Positions 6,464 to 15,288 are shown, counted from the stretch's first letter. The stretch: DNA of 15,796 bases from Desulfobacteraceae bacterium (GCA_021162325.1 JAGGYV010000036.1:1-15796), one strand, 5' to 3'. Translations and numbers: made by a program. The notes: a model not told the origin generated them from the letters alone.

Positions 6464-8434
6464 ATGTTCCGGTCCATCTCTAAAAGCATCATGGCCAAAC
6501 TGATTGTCCAATTCTTTATAGTGGGTTTAATACCGCTGATTTGCATGGGAACACTGACCTACTATTTATCCAAGGGCGCAATGGAGAAAGAAGTATTTAA
6601 TCATATTGCTTCCGTCAACAGTATTAAAAAAGTGCAGACCCTTGAATTTTTAAAAGACCGCATGAAAAACCTCACCCTGCTATCAAGGACCCAGCATATC
6701 CGAACCATGCTGAATAATAAAATATATCAGGAAATGAGCCCCATTTTTGAATATTACATGAAAGTATTTGGTTACAGCGATATCATATTGCTCAACGAAA
6801 AGGGTCAAACACTGTATTCAGCCGCCAAAAATGTGGAGTATGATGTTAACAGCGACGTTACGGTGGAAACAGAAGCCGCAACCAGGGATCTCTGGGAAAA
6901 AATCATAGAAACCGAGATACCGTCAATGACAGATATCATTAAATATCAGTCAAACACTGCTCCGGCACTTTTTATGGGCGCTCCGGTATATGCTGATACC
7001 GGAGAAATGAATGCTGTTTTAATATGCCAGGTGAATGCCACACGTATTAATGCGTTAATCTCTGAGCAAACAGGAAGGGGGGACTCCCGCGACACATATA
7101 TTGTCGGAGCCGACCTTTTGATGCGTTCAAGCTCAAGGTTTATAGGAAGCGATGCCATATTAAAACAGAAAATAAATACCCGGGCTGCAAAACAGGCATT
7201 TAAAAATAAAACCGGCACTGAAAAAGGATATGATTACCGGAATATTGAAGTGTTAAGTGCATACGCAAACCTGGATTTAAAAAATAAAATCGGCACTGAT
7301 TTTGACTGGGCGATTATTACTAAAATTAATAAAGATGAAGCATTGGCCCTGCTGGATCATTTGAAAATGAATATATTCTGGGGCATGCTGATATTACTTT
7401 TTCTTGTTGGGTCACTTGGTTTTATTCAATCCAGAATGATCGCTAAACCGATCAATGAACTGTCATACCGAATTAACATGCTAAATGATGGTGATTTTAC
7501 AGCAGAAGTCCCCTTAACCCATCCGAACCGATCAGATGAAATCGGACTCTTATTGAAAACCTTCAATGACGGAAGCAAGAAATTCCGAAAACAAATGACA
7601 AGCCTTCTGGATGCCACAAATTTTTTGGTATCATCCATCACACGCATATCCACTACCGCTTCGCAAATCGCAACCAGCGCTTCCGAAACATCCAGTTCAA
7701 TCAGTGAAGTCACTACCACAGCAGAAGAAGTCAAACAGACATCAGAGGTAGCGAATGAAAAAGCAGACTATGTTGCCAGGAGTGCTGATTCAACCACCCG
7801 GATATCCAATGCCGGCAAACAGGCCACAGATAATACAATGATCGGTATTGAACGAATACGGGATGAAATGAATCACATTGCTGAAAGCACCGTTCAGATG
7901 AGCAGTCAAACCAAAAGTATCGAAGACATTATCAACACCGTCTCGGATTTTGCCGACCAGTCAAATATTCTTTCTGTCAATGCGGCCATTGAAGCGGCAA
8001 AAGCAGGAGAACATGGAAAAGGATTTTCGGTTGTTGCCCAGGAGATTAAAACATTGGCCAAACAATCAAAAGAGGCAACCAACCAGGTCAGAAAAATCCT
8101 GGAAGATATCCAAAAAGCAACCGCTACAGCCGTCATGGCGACGGAACGAGGCACAAAAACAGTTGCCGAAGCGGTTGAACTTTCCGAACAGGCCGGCGAT
8201 GCGATAGACAGGCTGTCTGACAGGGTAACGGAATCTGCGGAAGCGGCCATGCAGATCACTGCATCAAACCAGCAGCAATTATCCGGCATGGACCAGCTCG
8301 CACAGGCAATGGAAAATATCAATGACGCCACGCAACAGAATCTTGACGGCGTCAAACAGCTGGAAGACGCAATTAAAGGCCTTGAAGAGATGGCCCAGAC
8401 CGTGAAAGCCGTTACTTCAAGTTATAAGATTTAA
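6464..8434 (+). CDS. Methyl-accepting chemotaxis protein with Cache-type sensor (WspA-like)
   Basis: This membrane receptor would sense a signal in the periplasm and control CheA. The 656 residues show TM1 at about 13-35, a periplasmic region of about 265 residues, TM2 at about 303-322, a HAMP domain at about 323-378 and a long cytoplasmic coiled coil. The periplasmic part has double-Cache wording: YSDIILLNEKGQTLY (104-118), FMGAPVY (170-176) and TYIVGADLLMRSSSRF (211-226). The signalling tip SNILSVNAAIEAAKAGEHGKGF (500-521) is clear; SV replaces the commoner AL. The protein ends in TSSYKI with no CheR-docking pentapeptide. Its place between cheW and cheA fits the WspA role. The ligand is unknown. 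Confidence 0.92.
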   Translation: MFRSISKSIMAKLIVQFFIVGLIPLICMGTLTYYLSKGAMEKEVFNHIASVNSIKKVQTLEFLKDRMKNLTLLSRTQHIRTMLNNKIYQEMSPIFEYYMKVFGYSDIILLNEKGQTLYSAAKNVEYDVNSDVTVETEAATRDLWEKIIETEIPSMTDIIKYQSNTAPALFMGAPVYADTGEMNAVLICQVNATRINALISEQTGRGDSRDTYIVGADLLMRSSSRFIGSDAILKQKINTRAAKQAFKNKTGTEKGYDYRNIEVLSAYANLDLKNKIGTDFDWAIITKINKDEALALLDHLKMNIFWGMLILLFLVGSLGFIQSRMIAKPINELSYRINMLNDGDFTAEVPLTHPNRSDEIGLLLKTFNDGSKKFRKQMTSLLDATNFLVSSITRISTTASQIATSASETSSSISEVTTTAEEVKQTSEVANEKADYVARSADSTTRISNAGKQATDNTMIGIERIRDEMNHIAESTVQMSSQTKSIEDIINTVSDFADQSNILSVNAAIEAAKAGEHGKGFSVVAQEIKTLAKQSKEATNQVRKILEDIQKATATAVMATERGTKTVAEAVELSEQAGDAIDRLSDRVTESAEAAMQITASNQQQLSGMDQLAQAMENINDATQQNLDGVKQLEDAIKGLEEMAQTVKAVTSSYKI

Positions 8435-8501
8435 GGTAAATCGGCTGAAGGTGGATAGACTGAAGATATAAACCATAAACAGATCCAATTAAGCGAAATT
8501 G

Positions 8502-10871
8502 ATGAATAATCAGGATTTACAACAACAACTCCTTGAGGCCTTTAAAACCGAGTCGGAAGAGCGTATTGCGAGCATGTTTCTGAATCTCACGGCGCTTGAA
8601 AAAAGCACAGATACGAAAAATCGCGACAAAATGCTCGAAATCGTCTACCGGGAAGCACACAGCCTCAAAGGTGCCGCACGATCTGTTAATATCATCCCTG
8701 TTGAGACGCTTTGCCAGGAAATCGAAGCGCTATTTAGTAAACTTAAAGAAGAAAAAGTCACCTTCACGCCGACCCTTTTTGACACGCTTCATCATGCGGT
8801 CGGTGTGATTGAAAAATACCTTTCAACCCCGGAATCTGAACGGCATACCGTTGAAGCGACTATTGGTGAACTGACTGACACGTTGTCAGTGTATAAACAG
8901 CCGGAGAATGGATCAAAGAGTCCTGGGCCGGAAACACAACAAACAAACGAAACACCTATCGACCTGGAACAAAACAGTATAGTTGAAGCACCGGCGCAGG
9001 CTCCGGCTCCGGCTCATCCTCCGGCATCTGAAACACCCGAAATTGTTAAACCCGTTGAAAATGCTGGTCCGTCCAGGTTAACAAAAAAATCGCCCTCCCG
9101 GTCATGGTTTGCCGATACGGTTCGCATATCCACGGCAAAACTGGACTCTCTGCTGTTGAAAGCTGAAGAGCTGATAACATTAAAACAAATATTAAACCAG
9201 CATCTTAATCAGATCCAGGACACCCGTAATTTTATCAAAAAATGGAAAAAAAATTCTGAAAAATCCAAAAAAGAACTTCGGGAAATCAGACTTCAGCTTG
9301 ATAACAACAGCCTATTGGATCATTTTTTTCAACTCTATGATATAAATCATACTCAAATTGAAGAAACCGATTCTAAAATCAATGACCTGTCTACTTCCGT
9401 GGAGCAGAGTAATCGCTTGCTCGGCGGCATGGTAGATGATCTTCTTGATGAAATGAAAAAAACATCTCTGCTTCCATTTTCAACGTTGTTTTCTATTTTG
9501 CCCAGAATGGTTCGTGACATCGCAAGAGATCTTGGGAAAGATGTTGATCTGGAACTTTCCGGTGGTGACATTGAAATTGACAAACGGATTCTCGAAGGCC
9601 TCAAAGATCCGCTCATTCATCTGATCCGTAACGCCATTGATCATGGCATTGAAATGCCGGATACGCGTAAACTGAAACAGAAATCCCCCTGGGGGAAAAT
9701 ACGTCTTACTGTTTCACAGCCGGAAAACAATAAGGTCGAAATTACACTTTCTGATGATGGAAAAGGTATCGACGTTAATGCCATCCGTAAAAAAGCAATA
9801 AAATCCGGACTGCTTTCTGATACCCAGGCGGATGAATTGACTGATGATGAAGCGATTTCCCTGATATTCCAATCCGGCATTTCAACCAGTCCTTTAATTA
9901 CCGAAATTTCAGGACGCGGCCTCGGTATGGCAATTGTTCAGGAACATGTTGAAAACCTAAGCGGATTAATCTTTATATCCACTGAACCCGAAAATAGCAC
10001 CACATTTAAAATTGAATTGCCGGTTTCCCTGGCAACATTTCAGGGCATTATTGTGTCTGCCGCCGGTCATGATTATATTTTACCCGTTGCTCATATTGAA
10101 CACACGATTCGAATTGATCCCGGCGAAATCAAAACCGTTGAGAACAAGTCCATCATTTCAATAAATGGACAACCGGTTTCTTTGATCGCCTTGTCAGATA
10201 TATTAGGATTGCCCCATCAACCGTTGCCGGATATAAAATCAAAAAAATTTACCCTCCTGGTGGTCATTTTGGGCAGTGGCGAAAAAAGAATCGCATGTAT
10301 TGTGGATACCGTGACCAATGAGCAGGATGTCCTGGTCAAAAGTCTGGGCAAGCAGTTACTAAGAATCCCCAACATCAGCGGCGCGACGATTCTTGGAAAC
10401 GGCCAGGTCGTTCCAATCTTAAATGTTAATGATCTGATATCAACTTCTTCAGGAAAATCGATTTCCCTTGCCATGGGAAAAAAGATTGATATGAAGAAAA
10501 AAGAGATACAAAAATCTGTATTAATCGTTGAAGATTCTTTTACGTCAAGAACGCTGCTGAAAAATATCCTTGAATCTTCCAACTATAAGGTTACCACTGC
10601 CATCGATGGAGAAGACGGGTTTCAACAGTTAAAACGGGGAAATTACGACGCAGTAATTTCAGATATTGAAATGCCGAAAATGAATGGGTTTGAATTAACC
10701 CGTAAAATTCGTGAAACCGAAACACTTGCCGAAAAACCCGTCGTCCTTGTTACAAGCCTTGATTCCCGGGAAGACCGGGAAAAAGGAATTGATGTGGGTG
10801 CCGATGCCTATATCGTAAAAAGCAGCTTTGACCAAAGCAATCTGCTTGAGGTGTTGAAAAAATTGGTGTAG
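8502..10871 (+). CDS. cheA: CheA-receiver fusion histidine kinase (WspE-like)
   Basis: This kinase should phosphorylate itself under receptor control and pass phosphate to receivers. I chose ATG 8502 (789 residues); an in-frame TTG directly before it is less likely. Domains in order: HPt with phospho-His53 in REAHSLKGAA; a Pro/Ala-rich linker (about 135-200) instead of a P2 domain; a long helical dimerisation region (about 205-325); a HATPase with the N-box Asn377 (RNAIDHG), DDGKG at 418-422 and GRGLGM at 471-476; a CheW-like domain at about 510-650; and a C-terminal receiver with Asp721 (SDIEMP) and Lys773 (VKSS). Fused CheA-REC is typical of WspE and FrzE. It lies 67 bp after the receptor gene with only a weak ribosome site. 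Confidence 0.94.
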   Translation: MNNQDLQQQLLEAFKTESEERIASMFLNLTALEKSTDTKNRDKMLEIVYREAHSLKGAARSVNIIPVETLCQEIEALFSKLKEEKVTFTPTLFDTLHHAVGVIEKYLSTPESERHTVEATIGELTDTLSVYKQPENGSKSPGPETQQTNETPIDLEQNSIVEAPAQAPAPAHPPASETPEIVKPVENAGPSRLTKKSPSRSWFADTVRISTAKLDSLLLKAEELITLKQILNQHLNQIQDTRNFIKKWKKNSEKSKKELREIRLQLDNNSLLDHFFQLYDINHTQIEETDSKINDLSTSVEQSNRLLGGMVDDLLDEMKKTSLLPFSTLFSILPRMVRDIARDLGKDVDLELSGGDIEIDKRILEGLKDPLIHLIRNAIDHGIEMPDTRKLKQKSPWGKIRLTVSQPENNKVEITLSDDGKGIDVNAIRKKAIKSGLLSDTQADELTDDEAISLIFQSGISTSPLITEISGRGLGMAIVQEHVENLSGLIFISTEPENSTTFKIELPVSLATFQGIIVSAAGHDYILPVAHIEHTIRIDPGEIKTVENKSIISINGQPVSLIALSDILGLPHQPLPDIKSKKFTLLVVILGSGEKRIACIVDTVTNEQDVLVKSLGKQLLRIPNISGATILGNGQVVPILNVNDLISTSSGKSISLAMGKKIDMKKKEIQKSVLIVEDSFTSRTLLKNILESSNYKVTTAIDGEDGFQQLKRGNYDAVISDIEMPKMNGFELTRKIRETETLAEKPVVLVTSLDSREDREKGIDVGADAYIVKSSFDQSNLLEVLKKLV

Positions 10872-10901
10872 ATTTAATTTTTTTTTGCATGGCGTAAAAA
10901 T

Positions 10902-10917
10902 TGACAAACTCGTAAAA
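10902..10917 (+). repeat. 16-bp repeat TGACAAACTCGTAAAA, copy 1
   Basis: The motif lies in the 101-bp gap between cheA and the cyclase gene and recurs exactly, inverted, at 15238-15253. With the preceding T it contains TTGACA (10901-10906), but no good -10 box stands 16-18 nt downstream, so I do not call a promoter. Confidence 0.5.
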
Positions 10918-10972
10918 AACTTTTCATGGTGACGAATCACTACGATATCAAATAGGGATAAATTAAAAACCG

Positions 10973-11905
10973 ATGAAAAAAGATTTTGAAGTAATGCTCG
11001 TTGAAGACAGCCGGACCCAGGCATTAAAGCTACAGATCATGCTTGACAGGTATGGTTATCACGTCACAGTCGCCCAAAATGGACTGGAAGCAATGAACAT
11101 GCTTCTGAACAGCCAAACTTCTATTGTCATATCAGACTGGATAATGCCTGAAATGGATGGATCTGAATTATGCCGCGCCATCCGAAAACATGATTTTGGC
11201 AATTATGTGTATATCATTCTTTTAACAGCAAAAGACTCTAAAAACGATATCATTGAAGGATTGGAAGCCGGGGCGGATGATTATCTGACTAAACCGGTGG
11301 ATGACGCGGAATTGATTGCCCGATTAACAACCGCCGAAAGGGTGATCCGGCTGGAATCATCACTCAAGCGAAGGAATAAAGAGATCGCCCTGCTTTCAAT
11401 CACCGATCCACTCACCAAAATTTTCAACCGGGGCTATTTAAATGACAATCTGCCAAAAGCATTTAAACGCGCCGTCCGCTATCACCAGAAACTTTCGATC
11501 ATTATTTGCGATATCGACTATTTTAAACGAGTCAATGACAAATACGGTCATCAAACTGGCGACATGGTACTGATATCCTTTGCAAAAAAATTAAACGATG
11601 CATTAAGAAAAGATATTGACTGGATGGCGCGATATGGCGGAGAAGAATTTCTCATCGTACTGCCTGAAACGGATTTAAACGGGGCAACGATTGCAGCTGA
11701 ACGATTTCGTTCTAAAATTTCACAATTAATTACGCATGCCGAAGGTAATGATATTCAAGTAACCGCCAGTTTCGGGATAGCGACAATAACGTATGAAGAC
11801 GACAAATCTCACATAACCACCGATGACCTGATCAAAGCGGCCGACCGGTGTCTTTATCAGGCCAAGGATCGCGGACGCAACAAATGCATTGGGACATCCA
11901 TATGA
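10973..11905 (+). CDS. Receiver-GGDEF diguanylate cyclase (WspR-like)
   Basis: This output protein should make cyclic di-GMP from two GTP when phosphorylated by the CheA fusion. The 310 residues have an N-terminal receiver with acidic pair E11-D12, phospho-Asp55 (SDWIMPEMDG) and Lys107 (TKP), a short helical linker (about 118-142), and a GGDEF domain starting at ITDPLTKIFNRGYL (143-156). The active site is GGEEF at 222-226, with DIDYFKRVND (180-189) supplying metal and substrate contacts, so catalysis is expected. The inhibitory I-site RxxD is KDID here (213-216), with Arg shifted to 212. REC-GGEEF next to Wsp genes is the WspR architecture. The ATG has only AGGGA about 14 nt upstream. The stop overlaps cheB by 4 nt. 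Confidence 0.92.
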   Translation: MKKDFEVMLVEDSRTQALKLQIMLDRYGYHVTVAQNGLEAMNMLLNSQTSIVISDWIMPEMDGSELCRAIRKHDFGNYVYIILLTAKDSKNDIIEGLEAGADDYLTKPVDDAELIARLTTAERVIRLESSLKRRNKEIALLSITDPLTKIFNRGYLNDNLPKAFKRAVRYHQKLSIIICDIDYFKRVNDKYGHQTGDMVLISFAKKLNDALRKDIDWMARYGGEEFLIVLPETDLNGATIAAERFRSKISQLITHAEGNDIQVTASFGIATITYEDDKSHITTDDLIKAADRCLYQAKDRGRNKCIGTSI

Positions 11906-12951
11906 TCACTGTTTTAATCGTCGATGATTCATTAACAACCCGGGAATACCTCAAATACATTATTGGTTCAGATCCCCATCTGCAAATAGTCGGCGAAGCC
12001 AAAAATGGTGAAGAAGCCGTTAAAAAAGCGGGGTCAACAAATCCGGATGTCATTATCATGGACATTCAAATGCCCGGCATAAATGGTTATGAAGCCACGC
12101 GGGCAATCATGGAGAAATACCCGGTGCCGATTATTATTCACAGTTCCCTTGTGGCCCCGGAGCACACTGAAAATATTTTTAAATCCATGAAAGTCGGTGC
12201 GGTTGCCGTCTCCCAAAAACCCCCCGGACTCGACCATCCGGAATCAAAAGAACTCGTTGAAAAACTGCTGAGAACCGTTAAATTAATGTCTGAAGTTAAA
12301 GTTGTCCGACGATTAAAACAAAAAAAAATACCGAAGACCAAAACCGCTCCTAAAGAATCATTGCATGGAACCCGCCCTTCGTCCGCACTCATCGCTATCG
12401 GGGCATCTACCGGCGGCCCCCCGATTCTGCAGACAATTCTTTCAACCTTACGAAATGATTTTGCCATACCCATTGTGATTGTTCAGCACATTGCCAACGG
12501 ATTTCTTGAAGGAATGGTCGACTGGCTCTCCCAAACAGCCCATTTAATCCTTAAAATACCAAAAACCGGCGAACCCGTTCAAAACAGCCATGTGTATTTT
12601 GCGCCGGAAGACCACTATCTTGAGATTACCCCTGCCCGGGTTTTTCGAATTCATAAAATCAACGCTCATGAAAACTTCAAGCGCCCCATCTCTCACTTAT
12701 TTTCTTCCGTGGCAAAAACATACAAAGATTCTGCCACCGGGATACTGCTCACCGGTATGGGCAATGATGGCGCAACCGGGCTGAAAGAGATGAAATCGCA
12801 CGGGGCGATGACGTTGGCACAGGATAGGGAAAGTTCTGTTGTTTTCGGTATGCCGGGAGAAGCAATCAAAATAAACGCTGCAACATATGTTCTTAATCCG
12901 ACGGACATTATTTCATTTTTAAATAAAACGTCACATGAAATGGCCGGATAA
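11902..12951 (+). CDS. cheB: CheB methylesterase/deamidase (WspF-like)
   Basis: This enzyme should remove methyl groups from the receptor and counteract CheR. I chose ATG 11902, giving 349 residues, because it overlaps the cyclase stop as ATGA and places the receiver strand MITVLIVDDS at the N terminus; an upstream GTG at 11848 would run 58 nt into the cyclase gene. The receiver has D8-D9 and phospho-Asp54 (MDIQMPGINGYE). After a basic linker (about 135-157) comes the CheB catalytic domain with the triad Ser169 (GASTGGP), His196 (VQHI) and Asp289 (GMGNDGA). All key residues are present. In Wsp systems loss of WspF locks cyclic di-GMP production on, so this is the likely off-switch. Confidence 0.94.
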   Translation: MITVLIVDDSLTTREYLKYIIGSDPHLQIVGEAKNGEEAVKKAGSTNPDVIIMDIQMPGINGYEATRAIMEKYPVPIIIHSSLVAPEHTENIFKSMKVGAVAVSQKPPGLDHPESKELVEKLLRTVKLMSEVKVVRRLKQKKIPKTKTAPKESLHGTRPSSALIAIGASTGGPPILQTILSTLRNDFAIPIVIVQHIANGFLEGMVDWLSQTAHLILKIPKTGEPVQNSHVYFAPEDHYLEITPARVFRIHKINAHENFKRPISHLFSSVAKTYKDSATGILLTGMGNDGATGLKEMKSHGAMTLAQDRESSVVFGMPGEAIKINAATYVLNPTDIISFLNKTSHEMAG

Positions 12952-12985
12952 ATATAAAAAAAACGACACAGGACGGTCCTCCGAA

Positions 12986-15190
12986 ATGAGCGGTAAAGAT
13001 ACCTATAATATCCTGGCTGTTGAAGACAGTATCACCCAGGCATTGCGTTTGGAAAAAATCCTTGAACGCAACGGGTTTACCGTGACCGTTAAACATGACG
13101 GACAGTCTGCAATTGATTATTTAAAATCACCCCCCCCGACACATATCACATCGCATATCCCGGATATGATCATCAGCGACATTGTTATGCCGGTGGTAGA
13201 CGGTTACGAACTGTGCCGCCGGGTTAAAGCAATCCCCCATTTAAAAAATATTCCGATTGTCCTGCTGACTGACCTTTCAGACACTGAAGATGTTTTTAAC
13301 GCGTTGACCAGCGGTGCGGACAGCTTTGTCACCAAGCCATACAATGAAAGTGTCCTGATTGCCAGAATCCAGACCATTTTTCAGAACAGGGAACATCGTA
13401 AAAACTTATCCCCTGAGAACGGCATTGAAATATTCTTTAACGGAAAAATGCATCAAATCCCGAATAACCCGTACCAGATTATTGACCTCCTGTTTTCGAC
13501 ATATGAAAATGCGGTTCAGAAAAACTCCGAACTTGAGCAGGCAAACAGAGAAATTTTAAACACCCAAAAACAATTGTCTGAAGCAAAAAGACTTGCTGAG
13601 GCCGCCAATCAGGCGAAAAGTGAATTCCTGGCCAGTATGAGTCATGAAATCAGAACCCCGATGAATGGGATCATCGGCATGACCGACCTGTTGCTGGATA
13701 CGGATCTGGCCATTGAACAGCAGGAGTTTGCCAACACCATTAAAAGCAGCGCAAACGCCTTGCTGTCAATCATCAACGATGTGCTCGATTTTTCCAAGAT
13801 CGAAGCCGGAAAATTCACCCTGGATTCAATTATATTTGATCTAAGGGCGGCTGTTGAAGAGATCACCGAACTGCTTTCCATAAAAGCATACGAGAAAGGA
13901 CTGGATTTTGCCTGTATCGTCAGCCATCAGCTCCCTTTCTTTTTAAAGGGCGACCCCGGCCGCCTGAGGCAGGTCTTGTTAAACCTGGCCGGAAACGCGA
14001 TTAAATTCACAGACAAAGGGAATGTCACGATTGCCGCAAATCTAAAAAAAACAAGTGCAGCCCATGTCACCGTTGAATTCAGCGTGACCGATACGGGGCC
14101 AGGAATTGCCAGATCGAAATGGGATCGCCTTTTTAAGCCCTTTTCCCAGCTTGAAGATTCAACAAACTGGAATCATGGGGGGACGGGTCTGGGGCTTGCC
14201 ATCAGCAAAAATATTGCGGAATTAATGGGCGGTTCCATTGGTGTTGTCACCAAAGAAGGGAATGGCGCCAAATTCTGGTTTACAGCGGTTTTTGAAAAAG
14301 AGTCATCTCTGCCTGAAAAAAAATTTAAAAGGCCGGACACCCTGTTATCAAAACGCGTTCTTGTTGTTGAAGATAATGACACACACCGGCGGGTTATCGG
14401 TGAACTTTTAAAAACATTTGACTGGCCCTATGATGAAGCGATAACGGAAAACACGGCAATTGAAAAACTTAATTCGGCCCACAACAAGGGGAAGCCATTC
14501 AATATTGTTATTATCGATTACCATCTTCAGGGCAATTGCGGGAAACCCCTTGGCCAAAAAATTAAATCCCACACAGATTTTAAAAATATTGATATCGTTA
14601 TGCTGACGGAAAAAGGGGAACGGAAAAACGCTGAAACGCTTTGCGAAAACAAATTTTCAGCTTATCTCACAAAACCATTAAAGCATGATCAACTCTATGA
14701 CTGCCTGTCTGAATTACTTCAATCGCCTGCGCCGGTGGTTAGAAAGCAAAAAAGCCCGATTCTCTCCAGTCATTCCATCCCGGAAACACTGGCGCAGAAT
14801 ATTTCCATCCTGCTGGTTGAAGACAATCGGGTAAATCAAATCGTTACACAAAAAATTTTAACCAAAAACGGGTATCAGGTGGATATTGCAAATAACGGCA
14901 TTGAGGCAATCTCCGCGCTTGAAAACAACCGTTATGATCTTGTCCTGATGGATATTTTAATGCCCAAAATGGGCGGGTATGATGCCACACGGCTCATACG
15001 CTCCACCGAAACGAATATGACCGATCCCCCTATACCAATCATAGCCCTGACCGCCAGCGCCATGGCTGAAGATAAAAAAAAATGCCTGGCCGCAGGCATG
15101 AATGATTATATATCAAAACCGGTAAAACCCCAGATACTGATCGATAAAATCAGAAAATGGTCATGGAAATCTGTGAGTAAACAATCATGA
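12986..15190 (+). CDS. Soluble hybrid histidine kinase, REC-HisKA-HATPase-REC-REC
   Basis: This cytoplasmic kinase is an extra member beyond canonical Wsp. The start is uncertain: ATG 12986 (734 residues) has AGGA 12 nt upstream and begins just before the receiver; ATG 12935 would add 17 residues and overlap cheB by 17 nt. Domains from the 12986 start: REC1 with Asp65 and Lys117; a conserved-looking segment GIEIFFNGKMHQI (146-158) and coiled coil (about 175-215); HisKA with His220 (SHEIRTP); HATPase with Asn337 and DTGPG (369-373); REC2 with Asp511 and Lys563 but a degenerate DYHLQG motif; REC3 with Asp656 (MDILMP) and Lys711. No membrane segment and no HPt domain is present. It may feed or drain phosphate in the same circuit. 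Confidence 0.9.
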   Translation: MSGKDTYNILAVEDSITQALRLEKILERNGFTVTVKHDGQSAIDYLKSPPPTHITSHIPDMIISDIVMPVVDGYELCRRVKAIPHLKNIPIVLLTDLSDTEDVFNALTSGADSFVTKPYNESVLIARIQTIFQNREHRKNLSPENGIEIFFNGKMHQIPNNPYQIIDLLFSTYENAVQKNSELEQANREILNTQKQLSEAKRLAEAANQAKSEFLASMSHEIRTPMNGIIGMTDLLLDTDLAIEQQEFANTIKSSANALLSIINDVLDFSKIEAGKFTLDSIIFDLRAAVEEITELLSIKAYEKGLDFACIVSHQLPFFLKGDPGRLRQVLLNLAGNAIKFTDKGNVTIAANLKKTSAAHVTVEFSVTDTGPGIARSKWDRLFKPFSQLEDSTNWNHGGTGLGLAISKNIAELMGGSIGVVTKEGNGAKFWFTAVFEKESSLPEKKFKRPDTLLSKRVLVVEDNDTHRRVIGELLKTFDWPYDEAITENTAIEKLNSAHNKGKPFNIVIIDYHLQGNCGKPLGQKIKSHTDFKNIDIVMLTEKGERKNAETLCENKFSAYLTKPLKHDQLYDCLSELLQSPAPVVRKQKSPILSSHSIPETLAQNISILLVEDNRVNQIVTQKILTKNGYQVDIANNGIEAISALENNRYDLVLMDILMPKMGGYDATRLIRSTETNMTDPPIPIIALTASAMAEDKKKCLAAGMNDYISKPVKPQILIDKIRKWSWKSVSKQS

Positions 15191-15237
15191 TTTTAAACCC
15201 TTCAATTTGAACCCCGTATATTTATTTTCAGCTATCC

Positions 15238-15253
15238 TTTTACGAGTTTGTCA
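15238..15253 (-). repeat. 16-bp repeat TGACAAACTCGTAAAA, copy 2 (inverted)
   Basis: TTTTACGAGTTTGTCA here is the exact reverse complement of 10902-10917. It lies in the 98-bp gap between the convergent hybrid-kinase and toxin genes. No clear terminator is visible in that gap for either gene. Confidence 0.5.
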
Positions 15254-15288
15254 CTATTGGTCTTGATGAAAAAAAACCAGGGAATATA

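Noticed and set aside
7906..8355. 149-residue minus-strand frame inside the receptor gene
   Set aside because: It is antisense to the well-conserved MCP signalling domain; its Ser/Ala-rich composition mirrors the coding strand and it has no recognisable motif.
8499..8501. TTG start for the CheA fusion
   Set aside because: An ATG follows immediately at 8502 and adds no loss of domain; there is no ribosome site that favours TTG.
10901..10929. Sigma-70 promoter with TTGACA before the cyclase gene
   Set aside because: The hexamer at the expected -10 position is TCATGG, and TTGACA overlaps a repeat also found after the kinase gene.
11848..11901. GTG start giving CheB 18 extra residues
   Set aside because: It would overlap the cyclase gene by 58 nt; ATG 11902 gives a 4-nt ATGA overlap and a normal receiver N terminus.
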